Shown here piece after piece: positions 50,069-59,693 of a stretch of DNA of 64,000 bases. Under the pieces are notes generated by a model. It saw nothing but the letters and a program-made list of their open reading frames with translations. It was not told the origin of the DNA and made no database searches. The position numbers and the translations under genes were made by a program. The DNA is from Blautia sp. BIOML-A1. GTDB taxonomy: Bacteria; Bacillota; Clostridia; Lachnospirales; Lachnospiraceae. The stretch is from NCBI RefSeq assembly GCF_009883055.1, contig NZ_WWVR01000002.1:1-64000 (forward strand), read 5' to 3'. The stretch's first letter is position 1. Each line of letters starts with the position of its first letter.

Positions 50069-51280
50069 ATGAAAACAATTTATTCTGTAGGACAGGTCAA
50101 CCGTTACGTCAGAAATATGTTTACGCAGGACTATATCCTCAAGAAAATATATGTCAAGGGTGAGGTATCAAACTGTAAATATCATCCGAGCGGACATATT
50201 TATTTTTCACTGAAGGATGAGACAGGTTTGCTTTCCTGTGTGATGTTTGCAGGGCAGAGAAGAGGACTTGCATTTCGAATGAAGGATGGTGACCGTGTTG
50301 TAGTCGGCGGTGCAGTGGATGTCTATGAGAGAGACGGACGCTACCAGATGTACGCCAGAGAGATTACGCTGGAAGGGGCAGGTGCACTTTATGAGAGATT
50401 CCTTGCTCTGAAGGCAGAACTGGAAGAAATGGGGATGTTTGCTCCGGAATATAAGCAGCCAATCCCACGTTTTATACAGAAGCTTGGCGTTGTGACCGCA
50501 CCTTCGGGTGCGGCAGTACAGGATATCCGAAATATTTCTCTGCGCAGGAATCCTTATCTTCAGATCATTCTGTATCCGGCACTGGTACAGGGTGACGGGG
50601 CAGCCGACAGCATTGTGCAGGGTATCCGTATGCTTGATGGGGCAGGTGTGGATACGATCATTGTAGGACGCGGAGGCGGTTCCATCGAAGATCTCTGGGC
50701 ATTCAATGAAGAGAAGGTTGCAAGGGCAATCTTCGAGTGCCGTACCCCGATCATATCTGCAGTTGGTCATGAAACGGACTTTACGATTGCAGATTTTGCA
50801 GCAGATCTGCGTGCACCGACACCATCAGCAGCTGCTGAGCTTGCAGTAGATGATTTTGCACAGGTAATGCACACCCTTGATAACTATCGAGAACGTTTCA
50901 GACGGGATATGCGGGAGCGAATAGAGTACCAGAAGGTGCGTCTTGAGCAATATAAGCTGCGTCTGAAATATCTGAGTCCGGAGAGTCGTCTGCGGGATAA
51001 CAGACAGATTCTGGCTGACTATGATGATGCACTGCGAAGTGCGATGAAGAATAAGCTTCAGCAGTATCGACACAGGCTGGGAATTTACCTGGAGCGTTAT
51101 CAGGGAATGTCGCCGCTGGCAAAGCTGAATCAGGGCTATTCTTTTGTGGCAGATCAGGATGGCAGGGGGATTACTTCTGTCGAACAGGTCAAATCGGGAG
51201 ACAGAGTGGAGATTTCCGTGACGGACGGTGTGATCCGGGCAGAAGTTTTTGACAGCAGGAGGGAAGAATGGCAGAAATAA
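50069..51280 (+). CDS. xseA: Exodeoxyribonuclease VII large subunit
   Basis: 403 residues: N-terminal OB domain ([23 protein letters not shown]) and catalytic domain with [33 protein letters not shown] and [30 protein letters not shown]. Degrades single-stranded DNA with XseB. Directly abuts nusB and overlaps xseB by 13 bases. Confidence 0.97.
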   Translation: [403 protein letters not shown]

Positions 51281-51483
51281 CAGAAGCAAAGACAATAGAA
51301 GAGGTCTTTCAGGAATTGGATAATCTTGCTGTGAAATTAGAAGACAGTGAAACATCCCTGGAGGATTCTTTTCGTTTTTATAAAGAAGGAATGGAGCTTC
51401 TTAAATACTGCAGTGACAAACTGGATACAGTAGAAAAAAAGATGCTCCAGATGGATGAGGATGGAACATTACGAGAATTTTAA
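51268..51483 (+). CDS. xseB: Exodeoxyribonuclease VII small subunit
   Basis: 71-residue helical protein with the family pattern FQELDNLAVKLEDSETSLEDSFRFYKEGMELLKYC. AGGAGG lies inside the xseA end. It overlaps both xseA (13 bases) and ispA (about 29 bases). Confidence 0.95.
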   Translation: MAEITEAKTIEEVFQELDNLAVKLEDSETSLEDSFRFYKEGMELLKYCSDKLDTVEKKMLQMDEDGTLREF

Positions 51484-52360
51484 AGAAGAATTACAGATAA
51501 GAACAGAATATGCAGAGAAAGTAATACGCAGATGGCTTCCGAAGGAATCCGGCTTTGCCAGGACAATGGCAGAGGCGATGAATTACAGCATGTGCGCCGG
51601 CGGGAAACGTTTAAGACCGATTCTTCTTCTGGAAACCTTCCGGATGTTTGGAGAGGACGAACAGCTTGCCGAACCTTTTATGGCAGGGATAGAGATGATC
51701 CATACGCATTCCTTGATTCATGATGATCTTCCGGCGATTGACAATGATGACTACAGAAGAGGCCGACTGACCACACACAAAGTCTATGGAGAAGCCATGG
51801 GTGTTCTGAGCGGAGTAAGTCTGCTCAATTATGCATATGAGACGATGCTTAAGACTTTCGAGATGACTTCTGATGCCGACAGGGTGATCCGCGCACTGAA
51901 GATCATGTCAGAAAAGACAGGAATCCACGGAATGCTTGGCGGACAGAGTGTGGACGTTGAGAATGACGGCAAAGAGATATCCAGAGAAATGCTGGATTAT
52001 ATTTATGAACACAAGACCTCGGCACTGATCGAGGCTTCCATGATGGCGGGGGCCATTCTTGGCGGAGCAGATGAGGAGCAGACAGCCCTGATTGAGAAAG
52101 CGGCTTCTGCTATAGGAATGGCATTTCAGATCCAGGATGATATCCTGGATGTCACAAGTAGCAGCCAGGAACTGGGCAAGCCGGTTCACAGTGATGAAAA
52201 GAATCATAAGGTTACCTATGTGACGCTGTTTGGAGTAGAGAAGGCATCTGAACAGGTTTTGCAGTTTTCAGAGCAGGCACAGTCCATTCTGGAAAACTTA
52301 AGCAACAAAAATAAATTTCTGACGGCATTGATTATGGAGATGGCCAGCCGCAGAAAATGA
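51455..52360 (+). CDS. ispA: Polyprenyl (geranyl/farnesyl) diphosphate synthase
   Basis: 301-residue trans-prenyltransferase extending DMAPP/GPP with IPP. First Asp motif IHDDLPAIDNDDYRRG, second QIQDDILDVT, plus GGKRLRP. The starts at 51455 and 51461 are both possible, inside the xseB end; neither has a clean ribosome site, so translational coupling is likely. It precedes dxs, linking isoprenoid precursor synthesis and chain elongation. Confidence 0.95.
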   Translation: MRMEHYENFKEELQIRTEYAEKVIRRWLPKESGFARTMAEAMNYSMCAGGKRLRPILLLETFRMFGEDEQLAEPFMAGIEMIHTHSLIHDDLPAIDNDDYRRGRLTTHKVYGEAMGVLSGVSLLNYAYETMLKTFEMTSDADRVIRALKIMSEKTGIHGMLGGQSVDVENDGKEISREMLDYIYEHKTSALIEASMMAGAILGGADEEQTALIEKAASAIGMAFQIQDDILDVTSSSQELGKPVHSDEKNHKVTYVTLFGVEKASEQVLQFSEQAQSILENLSNKNKFLTALIMEMASRRK

Positions 52361-52376
52361 AAGAGGGATACAAAGG

Positions 52377-54239
52377 ATGTTGGAAAAAATCAATAAGCCA
52401 AATGATATACACAAAATAGCTTTAGCAGATTTTCCACAGCTTGCTGATGAGATCAGGGAATTTCTGATCTCATCAGTGAGTCAGACGGGAGGCCATCTGG
52501 CATCCAACCTTGGGGCAGTAGAGCTGACACTGGCACTCCATAATGTACTGGAACTGCCGCAGGATAAGATTATATGGGATGTAGGACATCAGGCATATAC
52601 CCACAAAATCCTTACCGGCAGAAAAGAGGGGTTTAAGAAACTGCGAAAAGAAGGCGGAATGAGTGGCTTTCCAAAGAGAAGTGAGAGTGACTGTGATGCC
52701 TTTGATGCAGGACACAGTTCCAATTCTATCTCGGCAGGTCTTGGATATGTGAGAGCACGAGATCTTCAGGGGCAGAACTATCGTGTGGTTTCTGTGATCG
52801 GAGATGGTGCACTTACCGGAGGAATGGCATATGAGGCATTAAATAATGCAGCAGAACTTAAGACTAATTTTATTATTGTTCTGAATGATAATAATATGTC
52901 CATCTCCCAAAATGTCGGTGGAATGTCCTCCTATCTGAGTGCGATCCGCACAGCAGAATCCTACACAGGAATGAAAATAAATGTGACCAAAAATCTCCAG
53001 AAGATTCCAAGGGTAGGGACGGCACTGGTAGATACGATGCGCAAGACAAAGAGCAGTATTAAGCAGCTGATCATTCCCGGAATGCTTTTTGAAAATATGG
53101 GACTTACCTATCTGGGACCGGTGGACGGACATAATATGCGTCAGATGATGAGACTTTTTAATGAGGCCAAAAGGGTTGAAGGACCGGTGATAGTGCATGT
53201 CCTTACAGAGAAGGGCAGAGGATATGAACCGGCACGCAGCCATCCGGATCAGTTTCATGGAACAGGACCGTTCGATATTGCGACAGGAAAGCAGCTTTCC
53301 TCAAAGAAATGCCCGACCTATACCGATGTTTTTGCGGAAACCATGGTGAAGCTGGGCAAGGAGCATACAAAGCTGGTTGGAATCACAGCGGCAATGAAAG
53401 AAGGAACCGGTCTTGTAGAATTTGAAAAGAAATTTCCGAGCCGTCTGTTTGACGTAGGAATCGCCGAGGAACATGCGGTTTCTTTTGCTGCAGGACTGGC
53501 TCTTGGCGGAATGATACCGGTAGTGGCAATCTATTCGTCCTTTTTGCAGAGAGCAGTGGATCAGATGCTTCATGATGTCTGTATGCAGAATCTCCATGTG
53601 ATTTTTGCAATCGACCGTGCTGGTCTTGTGGGAGCTGACGGAGAAACACATCAGGGCTGTTTTGACCTGTCTTATCTGACTATGATGCCAAATATGACAG
53701 TGATGGCACCTAAAAATCAATGGGAGCTTCAGAGGATGCTGGAATTTGCAGTACATCTTGGCGGACCGTGTGCGATTCGTTATCCGAAAGGCAGTGCCTA
53801 TCAGGGACTGGAAGAATTTGAAAGTCCGATCCAGTATGGCAGGAGTGAAGTGATCTTTGAAGGTGAGGAACTGGCAGTTATTTCCGTGGGCAGTATGACA
53901 GAAGTATGTGAGGCGGTCTGTAAGGAGCTTAAGGAACGGGGCAGAAAACCGACATTTGTCAATGCAAGATTTGTCAAACCGCTGGATACTGCACTTCTGG
54001 ATGCACTTGCCGGAAATCATAAATTAATTGTAACTGTAGAAGAAAATGTCAGAAACGGCGGTTTTGGTGAGCATGTGGCAACTTATATGGAAGCCTGCCA
54101 TCCGGAGGTGAGGGTACTTCCGATCGCTGTCTGGAACCGTTTTGTAGAGCATGGAGAAATCCGAAGTCTGCGGGCAAAGATTGGTCTGTCAGTACCGGAT
54201 ATCCTTGATGCAATAGAGGAATATGAGGAGCAGCAATGA
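52377..54239 (+). CDS. dxs: 1-deoxy-D-xylulose-5-phosphate synthase
   Basis: 620-residue thiamine-diphosphate enzyme making DXP from pyruvate and glyceraldehyde-3-phosphate, first step of the MEP pathway. VIGDGALTGGMAYEALNN carries the ThDP motif and FDVGIAEEHAVSFAAGLA the catalytic Glu. GGHLASNLGAVELTLALH at the N terminus is typical. It follows ispA by 16 bases and overlaps tlyA by 4. Confidence 0.97.
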   Translation: MLEKINKPNDIHKIALADFPQLADEIREFLISSVSQTGGHLASNLGAVELTLALHNVLELPQDKIIWDVGHQAYTHKILTGRKEGFKKLRKEGGMSGFPKRSESDCDAFDAGHSSNSISAGLGYVRARDLQGQNYRVVSVIGDGALTGGMAYEALNNAAELKTNFIIVLNDNNMSISQNVGGMSSYLSAIRTAESYTGMKINVTKNLQKIPRVGTALVDTMRKTKSSIKQLIIPGMLFENMGLTYLGPVDGHNMRQMMRLFNEAKRVEGPVIVHVLTEKGRGYEPARSHPDQFHGTGPFDIATGKQLSSKKCPTYTDVFAETMVKLGKEHTKLVGITAAMKEGTGLVEFEKKFPSRLFDVGIAEEHAVSFAAGLALGGMIPVVAIYSSFLQRAVDQMLHDVCMQNLHVIFAIDRAGLVGADGETHQGCFDLSYLTMMPNMTVMAPKNQWELQRMLEFAVHLGGPCAIRYPKGSAYQGLEEFESPIQYGRSEVIFEGEELAVISVGSMTEVCEAVCKELKERGRKPTFVNARFVKPLDTALLDALAGNHKLIVTVEENVRNGGFGEHVATYMEACHPEVRVLPIAVWNRFVEHGEIRSLRAKIGLSVPDILDAIEEYEEQQ

Positions 54240-55045
54240 AAAAAAGACTGGATCTTTTGATGGTGGAGCGTGCACTTGCACCTTCCAGAGAAAAAGCAAA
54301 AGCATATATCATGTCCGGTGATGTTTATGTAAACGGACAGAAGGAAGATAAAGCAGGAACCATGTTCCAGGAAACCGTAAAGATAGAAGTTCGTGGAAAT
54401 ACACTTCCGTATGTGAGTCGTGGAGGGCTGAAACTTGAAAAGGCAATGAACAATTTCGGTGTTTCCCTGGATGGGAAGGTGTGCATGGATGTGGGAGCAT
54501 CTACCGGCGGGTTTACTGACTGTATGCTTCAGAACGGGGCTGTCAAGGTTTATTCCATCGATGTGGGATATGGACAGCTTGACTGGGGACTGCGAAATGA
54601 TCCGAGAGTTGTCTGTATGGAAAAAACAAATATTCGCTATGTAGTTTCGGAGGACATTCAGGAGGCACCACAGTTTTCTTCCATCGATGTTTCTTTTATT
54701 TCGCTAACCAAGGTATTGCTTCCGGTAAGAAACCTTCTGACCGAAGATGGTGAGATTGTCTGCCTTATTAAACCGCAGTTTGAGGCCGGCAGAGAGAAAG
54801 TCGGCAAAAAGGGTGTGGTTCGTGACCCGGCAGTACATCTGGAGGTTATTGAGAAAGTAATGGCTTATGCGATGTCGATCGCACTTGAGCCAAATCATCT
54901 TTCTTTTTCCCCGATCAAAGGACCGGAGGGAAATATCGAGTATCTTCTTCATCTCAAAAAGAAACCGGAAGGTACGGTCTGTGAATCTGTCCTGGAGGTA
55001 TCTCCGGAAGCTGTGGTGCAGGAAGCACACGGCCAGCTTGATTAG
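54236..55045 (+). CDS. tlyA: TlyA family rRNA 2'-O-methyltransferase
   Basis: 269 residues: S4 RNA-binding domain at about 1-60 (KRLDLLMVERALAPSREKAKAYIMSG) and an FtsJ-like Rossmann fold with SAM motif DVGASTGGFTD (85-95). Family members methylate ribosomal RNA; some are called hemolysins. ATGA overlap with dxs. It fits the conserved dxs-tlyA-nadK-argR-recN order of Clostridia and Bacilli. Confidence 0.94.
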   Translation: MKKRLDLLMVERALAPSREKAKAYIMSGDVYVNGQKEDKAGTMFQETVKIEVRGNTLPYVSRGGLKLEKAMNNFGVSLDGKVCMDVGASTGGFTDCMLQNGAVKVYSIDVGYGQLDWGLRNDPRVVCMEKTNIRYVVSEDIQEAPQFSSIDVSFISLTKVLLPVRNLLTEDGEIVCLIKPQFEAGREKVGKKGVVRDPAVHLEVIEKVMAYAMSIALEPNHLSFSPIKGPEGNIEYLLHLKKKPEGTVCESVLEVSPEAVVQEAHGQLD

Positions 55046-55067
55046 TCAGGGAAGGCAGAACAGAGGA

Positions 55068-55928
55068 ATGGACAATTTTTATATCATTACGAACAGTGAT
55101 AAGGACGAAAACCTTGAGTTTTCGGGTCAGATTGAGGAGTATCTGCACAAGAATGGCTGCAGATGTATGGTACAGCAGGCTGAACGCAAAAAAGAAGGAG
55201 CATATCATTATACCAATCCGGATCTGATCCCGGAGGATACACAGTGTATTCTGGTTCTTGGTGGTGACGGGACTCTTCTTCAGGCTGCGAGAGACGTTGT
55301 CCACAGAGAAATTCCCATGCTTGGAATCAACCTTGGTACGCTGGGATTCCTGGCAGAGGTGGACAAACAGTCTGTGTATGCTGCACTTGACAAATTAAAA
55401 GAAGACGATTACGAGATCGAAGAGAGAATGATGCTTACGGGAACTGTCTGGAGAGATGATAAGATCGTAGGCAGAGATGTGGCATTGAATGATATCGTGA
55501 TCGGCAGAGATGGACACCTTCGTGTGGTTCGATTCAAAAATTATGTCAATAATGTATATTTGAATTCTTATAATGCAGATGGTATCATTATTTCAACGCC
55601 TACGGGATCTACAGGATACAGCCTTTCTTGTGGAGGGCCTATTGTGGCACCAAATGGTTCCATGACTCTGATGACACCGATTGCACCGCATACTCTGAAT
55701 ACAAGAAGTATTATTTTTCCGGCAGAGGATGTGATCACAGTTGAACTTGGTGAGGGCAGACGACAGGTTCAGGAGTATGGAGTGGCTTCTTTTGACGGGG
55801 ACACAACGATCCCCATGGTGACAGGAGACAGGATTGTTATACAGAAGGCTGCTGTAAACACCAGAATCCTGAAATTGAATCATTTAAGTTTTGTTGAGGT
55901 ACTTCGCCAGAAAATGCGCGACAGTTAG
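55068..55928 (+). CDS. nadK: NAD kinase
   Basis: 286-residue enzyme making NADP from NAD. GGDGT at about 65-69, NLGTLGFLAEVD, GDGHLRVVRFKNYVNNVYLNSYNADGIIISTPTGSTGYSLS region (SPTGSTGY-type TPTGSTGYSLS) and GDTTIPMV are present. ATG at 55068 preceded by AGAGGA fits the family N terminus; an upstream in-frame ATG would add 67 non-family residues overlapping tlyA. Confidence 0.96.
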   Translation: MDNFYIITNSDKDENLEFSGQIEEYLHKNGCRCMVQQAERKKEGAYHYTNPDLIPEDTQCILVLGGDGTLLQAARDVVHREIPMLGINLGTLGFLAEVDKQSVYAALDKLKEDDYEIEERMMLTGTVWRDDKIVGRDVALNDIVIGRDGHLRVVRFKNYVNNVYLNSYNADGIIISTPTGSTGYSLSCGGPIVAPNGSMTLMTPIAPHTLNTRSIIFPAEDVITVELGEGRRQVQEYGVASFDGDTTIPMVTGDRIVIQKAAVNTRILKLNHLSFVEVLRQKMRDS

Positions 55929-55945
55929 TGTAATGGAGGTTGAAT

Positions 55946-56401
55946 GTGAAGGTAGCAAGACATGAAAAAATAATGGAGCTGATTCGTCAGTATGATATTG
56001 ATACACAGGAGGAACTGGCAGCGCGGCTCAACGAAGCCGGGTTCAAAGTAACTCAGGCTACTGTTTCCAGAGATATCCGTGCACTGAAGATGACAAAGGT
56101 TACAGGAAAAGACGGAAAATCGCATTATGCGATTCTTTCAGAGGCTGCCGCGGAATTGAGTGATAAATATACAAGAGTGCTCCATGATGCACTTACTTCT
56201 ATTGACGTAGGGCAGAATATGGTCGTGATCCGGACGGTTCCGGGGATGGCAATGGGTGTGGCAGCAGCACTGGATGCACTGAAATGGAAAGAAATCCTGG
56301 GAAGCATTGCAGGGGATGACACTGTGATGTGCGTGGCAAGGGATGGAGAGCAGGCACAGGCTGTGGCATTGAAACTGAAAGGAATCTTGAAATTATGTTA
56401 A
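55946..56401 (+). CDS. argR: Arginine repressor ArgR/AhrC
   Basis: 151-residue hexameric arginine-responsive regulator. N-terminal winged helix RHEKIMELIRQYDIDTQEEL with FKVTQATVSRDIRAL; C-terminal arginine-binding domain TVPGMAMGVAAALDALKW and GSIAGDDTVMCVAR. I start at GTG 55946, 6 bases after GGAGG; an in-frame TTG at 55940 is too close to it. The stop overlaps the recN start. Confidence 0.95.
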   Translation: MKVARHEKIMELIRQYDIDTQEELAARLNEAGFKVTQATVSRDIRALKMTKVTGKDGKSHYAILSEAAAELSDKYTRVLHDALTSIDVGQNMVVIRTVPGMAMGVAAALDALKWKEILGSIAGDDTVMCVARDGEQAQAVALKLKGILKLC

Positions 56402-58086
56402 TACATCTTCATGTGAAGAATCTTGCCCTGATCGAAGACATAGAAGTAGAATTCGGACCAGGACTGAACATCCTTACCGGTGAGACCGGTGCCGGTAAAT
56501 CTATTCTTCTTGGATCCATGCAGCTGATCCTGGGAGGAAGAAGTACAAAGGACATGATCCGTGCAGGAGCATCGTACGCACTTGTAGAACTCTTGTTTCA
56601 GGTAGAAAATCCGCGTGTGCAGGAGGCCCTTAAAGAACTTGGAACAGAGCTTGAAGATGGTCAGATACTTCTTGCACGTAAGATTATGGATGGCAGGAGT
56701 ATCAACAAGATCAATGGTGAGACCTGTACGGTAGGCCAGATGAAGGAAGCTGCTTCGTGTCTTCTTGATATTCATGGACAGCATGAGCATCAGTCACTTC
56801 TGTACCAGGATAAACAGCTTGAAATTCTGGATGCATATGGCAAAAAACAGATTTATCCGGCGAAAACCAGAGTTTACGAAGCATATAGAGAATATCGCAA
56901 GTATATGCAGGAGTTTAAAGCTCTGGATACAGATGAGGAGCAGAGGAACAGGGAACGAGCTTTTCTTGAGTTTGAGATCAATGAGATTGAGTCAGCGCAG
57001 CTTCGTCCCGGTGAAGATGAGGAACTGGAAACACTTTATCGTAAATTAAACAATGGCAAAAAAATTCTTGAGACTCTTCAGAGCGTCCGTGATCTGACAG
57101 GATATGATTCTGCACAGGGAGCAGGAGATGCTGTGGGCATGGCGATAAGAGAACTGACGAGAGTGACAGAGTTTGACAGCCAGCTGGAAGCTATGTCAGG
57201 AACACTTCAGGAAGTGGACAGTCTTTTAAATGATTTTAACCGTGAACTGTCATCCTATGTGGAGGATCTCTGTTTTGATGAGGAGACATTTTTTGAAACA
57301 GAGAAAAGACTGGATCTGATCAATAACCTTAAGGCAAAATATGGCCAGAGCATAGAAGAGATTCAAAAGTATGCACAGCACCAGCAGCAGAAACTGGAAG
57401 ATATTGACAGGTATGAAGAACGTTTCGAGGAAGCAAGACAAAATCTGACAAAGTCTCAAAAAAATCTGGAGGAAGTTTCGAATGTTCTTTCAGAAATCAG
57501 GAAAGAATACAGTAAGACTCTCACAGAGAAGATCATTGAGGGATTGAAAGACTTGAATTTCCTTGATGTACAGTTTGGAATTGATTTCAGACGCAGGGAA
57601 GAATATACTTCGGGTGGATTTGATGAAATTGAATATAAAATTTCCACAAACCCCGGAGAATCCATGAAACCACTGGGAAGAATTGTATCTGGCGGTGAGC
57701 TTTCAAGAATCATGCTGGCACTTAAGGCAATTCTTGCAGACCGTGACCAGATTGAAACGCTGATCTTTGATGAGATTGATACCGGTATCAGTGGAAGAAC
57801 TGCACAGAAAGTATCCGAAAAAATGGCGGTCATCGGGAAGCATCATCAGGTACTCTGCATTACACATCTGCCGCAGATCGCAGCAATGGCGGATATTCAT
57901 TTTGAGATTGAAAAACATCAGCGGGGAACGGAAACCATAACAGAAATACATTCGCTGGAGGGTGAGGATTCTGTGAGGGAACTTGCCAGACTGCTTGGCG
58001 GAGCAGAGATCACCCAGGCTGTTTATCAGAATGCAAAAGAAATGAAAGAATTGGCACAGGTACATAAAAATACAAGAGTCAAATAA
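56395..58086 (+). CDS. recN: DNA repair protein RecN
   Basis: 563-residue SMC-like ATPase in double-strand break repair. LIHLHVKNLALIEDIEVEF and Walker A GETGAGKSILL at the N terminus, coiled coils in the middle (about 155-390), and signature ISGGELSRIMLALK plus Walker B LIFDEIDTGISG at the C terminus. ATG 56395 with AAAGGA upstream starts at the family N terminus and overlaps the argR stop by 7 bases. No LexA site was noticed nearby. Confidence 0.96.
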   Translation: MLIHLHVKNLALIEDIEVEFGPGLNILTGETGAGKSILLGSMQLILGGRSTKDMIRAGASYALVELLFQVENPRVQEALKELGTELEDGQILLARKIMDGRSINKINGETCTVGQMKEAASCLLDIHGQHEHQSLLYQDKQLEILDAYGKKQIYPAKTRVYEAYREYRKYMQEFKALDTDEEQRNRERAFLEFEINEIESAQLRPGEDEELETLYRKLNNGKKILETLQSVRDLTGYDSAQGAGDAVGMAIRELTRVTEFDSQLEAMSGTLQEVDSLLNDFNRELSSYVEDLCFDEETFFETEKRLDLINNLKAKYGQSIEEIQKYAQHQQQKLEDIDRYEERFEEARQNLTKSQKNLEEVSNVLSEIRKEYSKTLTEKIIEGLKDLNFLDVQFGIDFRRREEYTSGGFDEIEYKISTNPGESMKPLGRIVSGGELSRIMLALKAILADRDQIETLIFDEIDTGISGRTAQKVSEKMAVIGKHHQVLCITHLPQIAAMADIHFEIEKHQRGTETITEIHSLEGEDSVRELARLLGGAEITQAVYQNAKEMKELAQVHKNTRVK

Positions 58087-58104
58087 AGTGAATCAAAGCA
58101 TAAT

Positions 58105-58143
58105 AAGAGAAGAAGGTCTGACAGAGATCTCTTCTCTTTTTTT
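58105..58143 (+). terminator. Terminator after recN
   Basis: AAGAGAAGA (58105-58113) pairs with TCTTCTCTT (58130-58138), then TTTTT. It separates recN from the sporulation gene spoIVB. Confidence 0.88.
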
Positions 58144-58194
58144 ACTTTAATGTTCCATAAAGTAAAAATATTACAAAAGAAAGGATGTGGCAGG

Positions 58195-59412
58195 GTGAAC
58201 AGAAAAAGAAAGTATAGAATATGGATTCTGTGGTGTCTCGGACTGGATCTCCTGGTAATAGGGTGTATGGGATATCGATATCTGGATCGCAGGATCCCTG
58301 ATGAGATTCATGTACAGAAAGAACAGGAAATAAAGCTTGAGCAGATTCTGGAACATCCTCTGCTGACTTTTGAGGATGCAGTTTCAGTCTCAGGAACAGG
58401 AAGTTATACGATAGGATGCAGTATTATGGGAGTGATCCCATTTAAAGAGATCAGAGTCATACCTTCTGAAAGCAGATCGGTATATGTCAGCGGAAGCACT
58501 GTGGGAATTTATATGGAAACAGATGGGGTACTTATTATAGACACAGGCGAGATTTTGTCAGAAGAGGGAATTTCCAAAGAACCGGCCAAAAACGTTGTAA
58601 AACCAGGAGACTACATTGTGGCATTTAATTCGCAGGTCATACATTCCAAGAGAGAATTGATTGAAGATATCAGGGCACTGGATGGTCAGGATGTAGAAGT
58701 AGAAGTGCTGAGAAACGACAAGATCATTCCGCTCACCCTCACTCCGGTGAAAGATGTGCAGGGGGCATATAAGCTTGGAATCTGGGTGAGAGATAATACG
58801 CAGGGAATCGGTACTCTGACTTTTGTAGATGAGGACGGAAGATACGGAGCACTGGGACATGGAATCAGCGATATAGATACAGGAAAGCTTTTGAAGATAG
58901 AAAGCGGAGCACTTTATCAGGCCGAGATTCTGGGAGTTCAGAAAGGAAGCAATGGAAATCCGGGAGAACTTGCGGGACTGATCCGTTACGATTCTGACAG
59001 GGTGATAGGTTCCATAAAAAAGAACGGGGAAAACGGAATTTATGGAAATTTCACCGGTCCGCTGGATCAGATCACGCTTATGAGAATGCCGATGGCTTAT
59101 AAGCAGGAACTTGAAATCGGACCGGCACAGATATTGTGCTGTGTGGATGGACAGGTATCGGCGTATGATGCGGAAATTGTAAAGATCGATCTGAATCATG
59201 AAGATACAAATAAAAGTTTTGTCATCCATGTTACAGATCAGGAACTGATTGACAAAACAGGAGGAATTGTACAGGGAATGAGTGGAAGTCCGGTGATACA
59301 GAACGAGAAATTTGCAGGAGCTGTCACGCATGTATTTGTGCAGGATTCTACGAGTGGTTATGGGATATTTGCAGAAACTATGCTGGAGAATAGTGGAAAA
59401 AATCAGCAATGA
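58195..59412 (+). CDS. spoIVB: Stage IV sporulation protease SpoIVB
   Basis: 405-residue serine protease secreted from the forespore to trigger pro-sigma-K processing. N-terminal membrane helix (about 10-28), PDZ domain (about 115-205; GISKEPAKNVVKPGDYIVAFN), then the S55 peptidase domain with GALGHGISDID (His222) and GGIVQGMSGSPVIQ (Ser363). I start at GTG 58195 after AAAGGATGTGGCAGG; an ATG at 58150 lacks a ribosome site. It lies upstream of spo0A as in Bacillus. Confidence 0.95.
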   Translation: MNRKRKYRIWILWCLGLDLLVIGCMGYRYLDRRIPDEIHVQKEQEIKLEQILEHPLLTFEDAVSVSGTGSYTIGCSIMGVIPFKEIRVIPSESRSVYVSGSTVGIYMETDGVLIIDTGEILSEEGISKEPAKNVVKPGDYIVAFNSQVIHSKRELIEDIRALDGQDVEVEVLRNDKIIPLTLTPVKDVQGAYKLGIWVRDNTQGIGTLTFVDEDGRYGALGHGISDIDTGKLLKIESGALYQAEILGVQKGSNGNPGELAGLIRYDSDRVIGSIKKNGENGIYGNFTGPLDQITLMRMPMAYKQELEIGPAQILCCVDGQVSAYDAEIVKIDLNHEDTNKSFVIHVTDQELIDKTGGIVQGMSGSPVIQNEKFAGAVTHVFVQDSTSGYGIFAETMLENSGKNQQ

Positions 59413-59535
59413 GAGTCGATATAGAGATAAACTGTCTTCAAAACAGGGCAGAAAAATAAAAAAACTGATGGCATAAAAAGTCATCGGGAATGCCGCAGAA
59501 AAAAGGAAAAACAGAGATGTTTTATGCAGGCAGAG

Positions 59536-59591
59536 GCCGAAACAGGTAGATTTAATGTGAACGAAAATCCAGGCTTTCTCCCTGTTTCGGC
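59536..59591 (+). other. Long-armed hairpin upstream of spo0A
   Basis: GCCGAAACAGG (59536-59546, read with its leading G) pairs with CCTGTTTCGGC (59581-59591), 11 bp, loop 34 bases, then TTGATTTCG. It could end spoIVB transcription, though the T tract is poor. Its right arm abuts the spo0A -35. Confidence 0.65.
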
Positions 59592-59621
59592 TTGATTTCG
59601 CGGGGAAGTTTACACTATAAT
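59592..59621 (+). promoter_or_regulatory. Sigma-A promoter of spo0A
   Basis: TTGATT (59592-59597), 18-base spacer, TATAAT (59616-59621), 72 bases before the start. An AGTCGAA (59658-59664) resembles the Spo0A box core TGTCGAA and lies between promoter and gene. Confidence 0.65.
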
Positions 59622-59693
59622 ATGACCTGTTAACATATAAGGGTTTTTGATGAGCAAAGTCGAATGACAATAGGTTAGGAGGAAACGGACCTC

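Noticed and set aside
58558..59670. 370-codon minus-strand frame opposite spoIVB
   Set aside because: Antisense composition, no motifs; SpoIVB on the plus strand has an intact active site.
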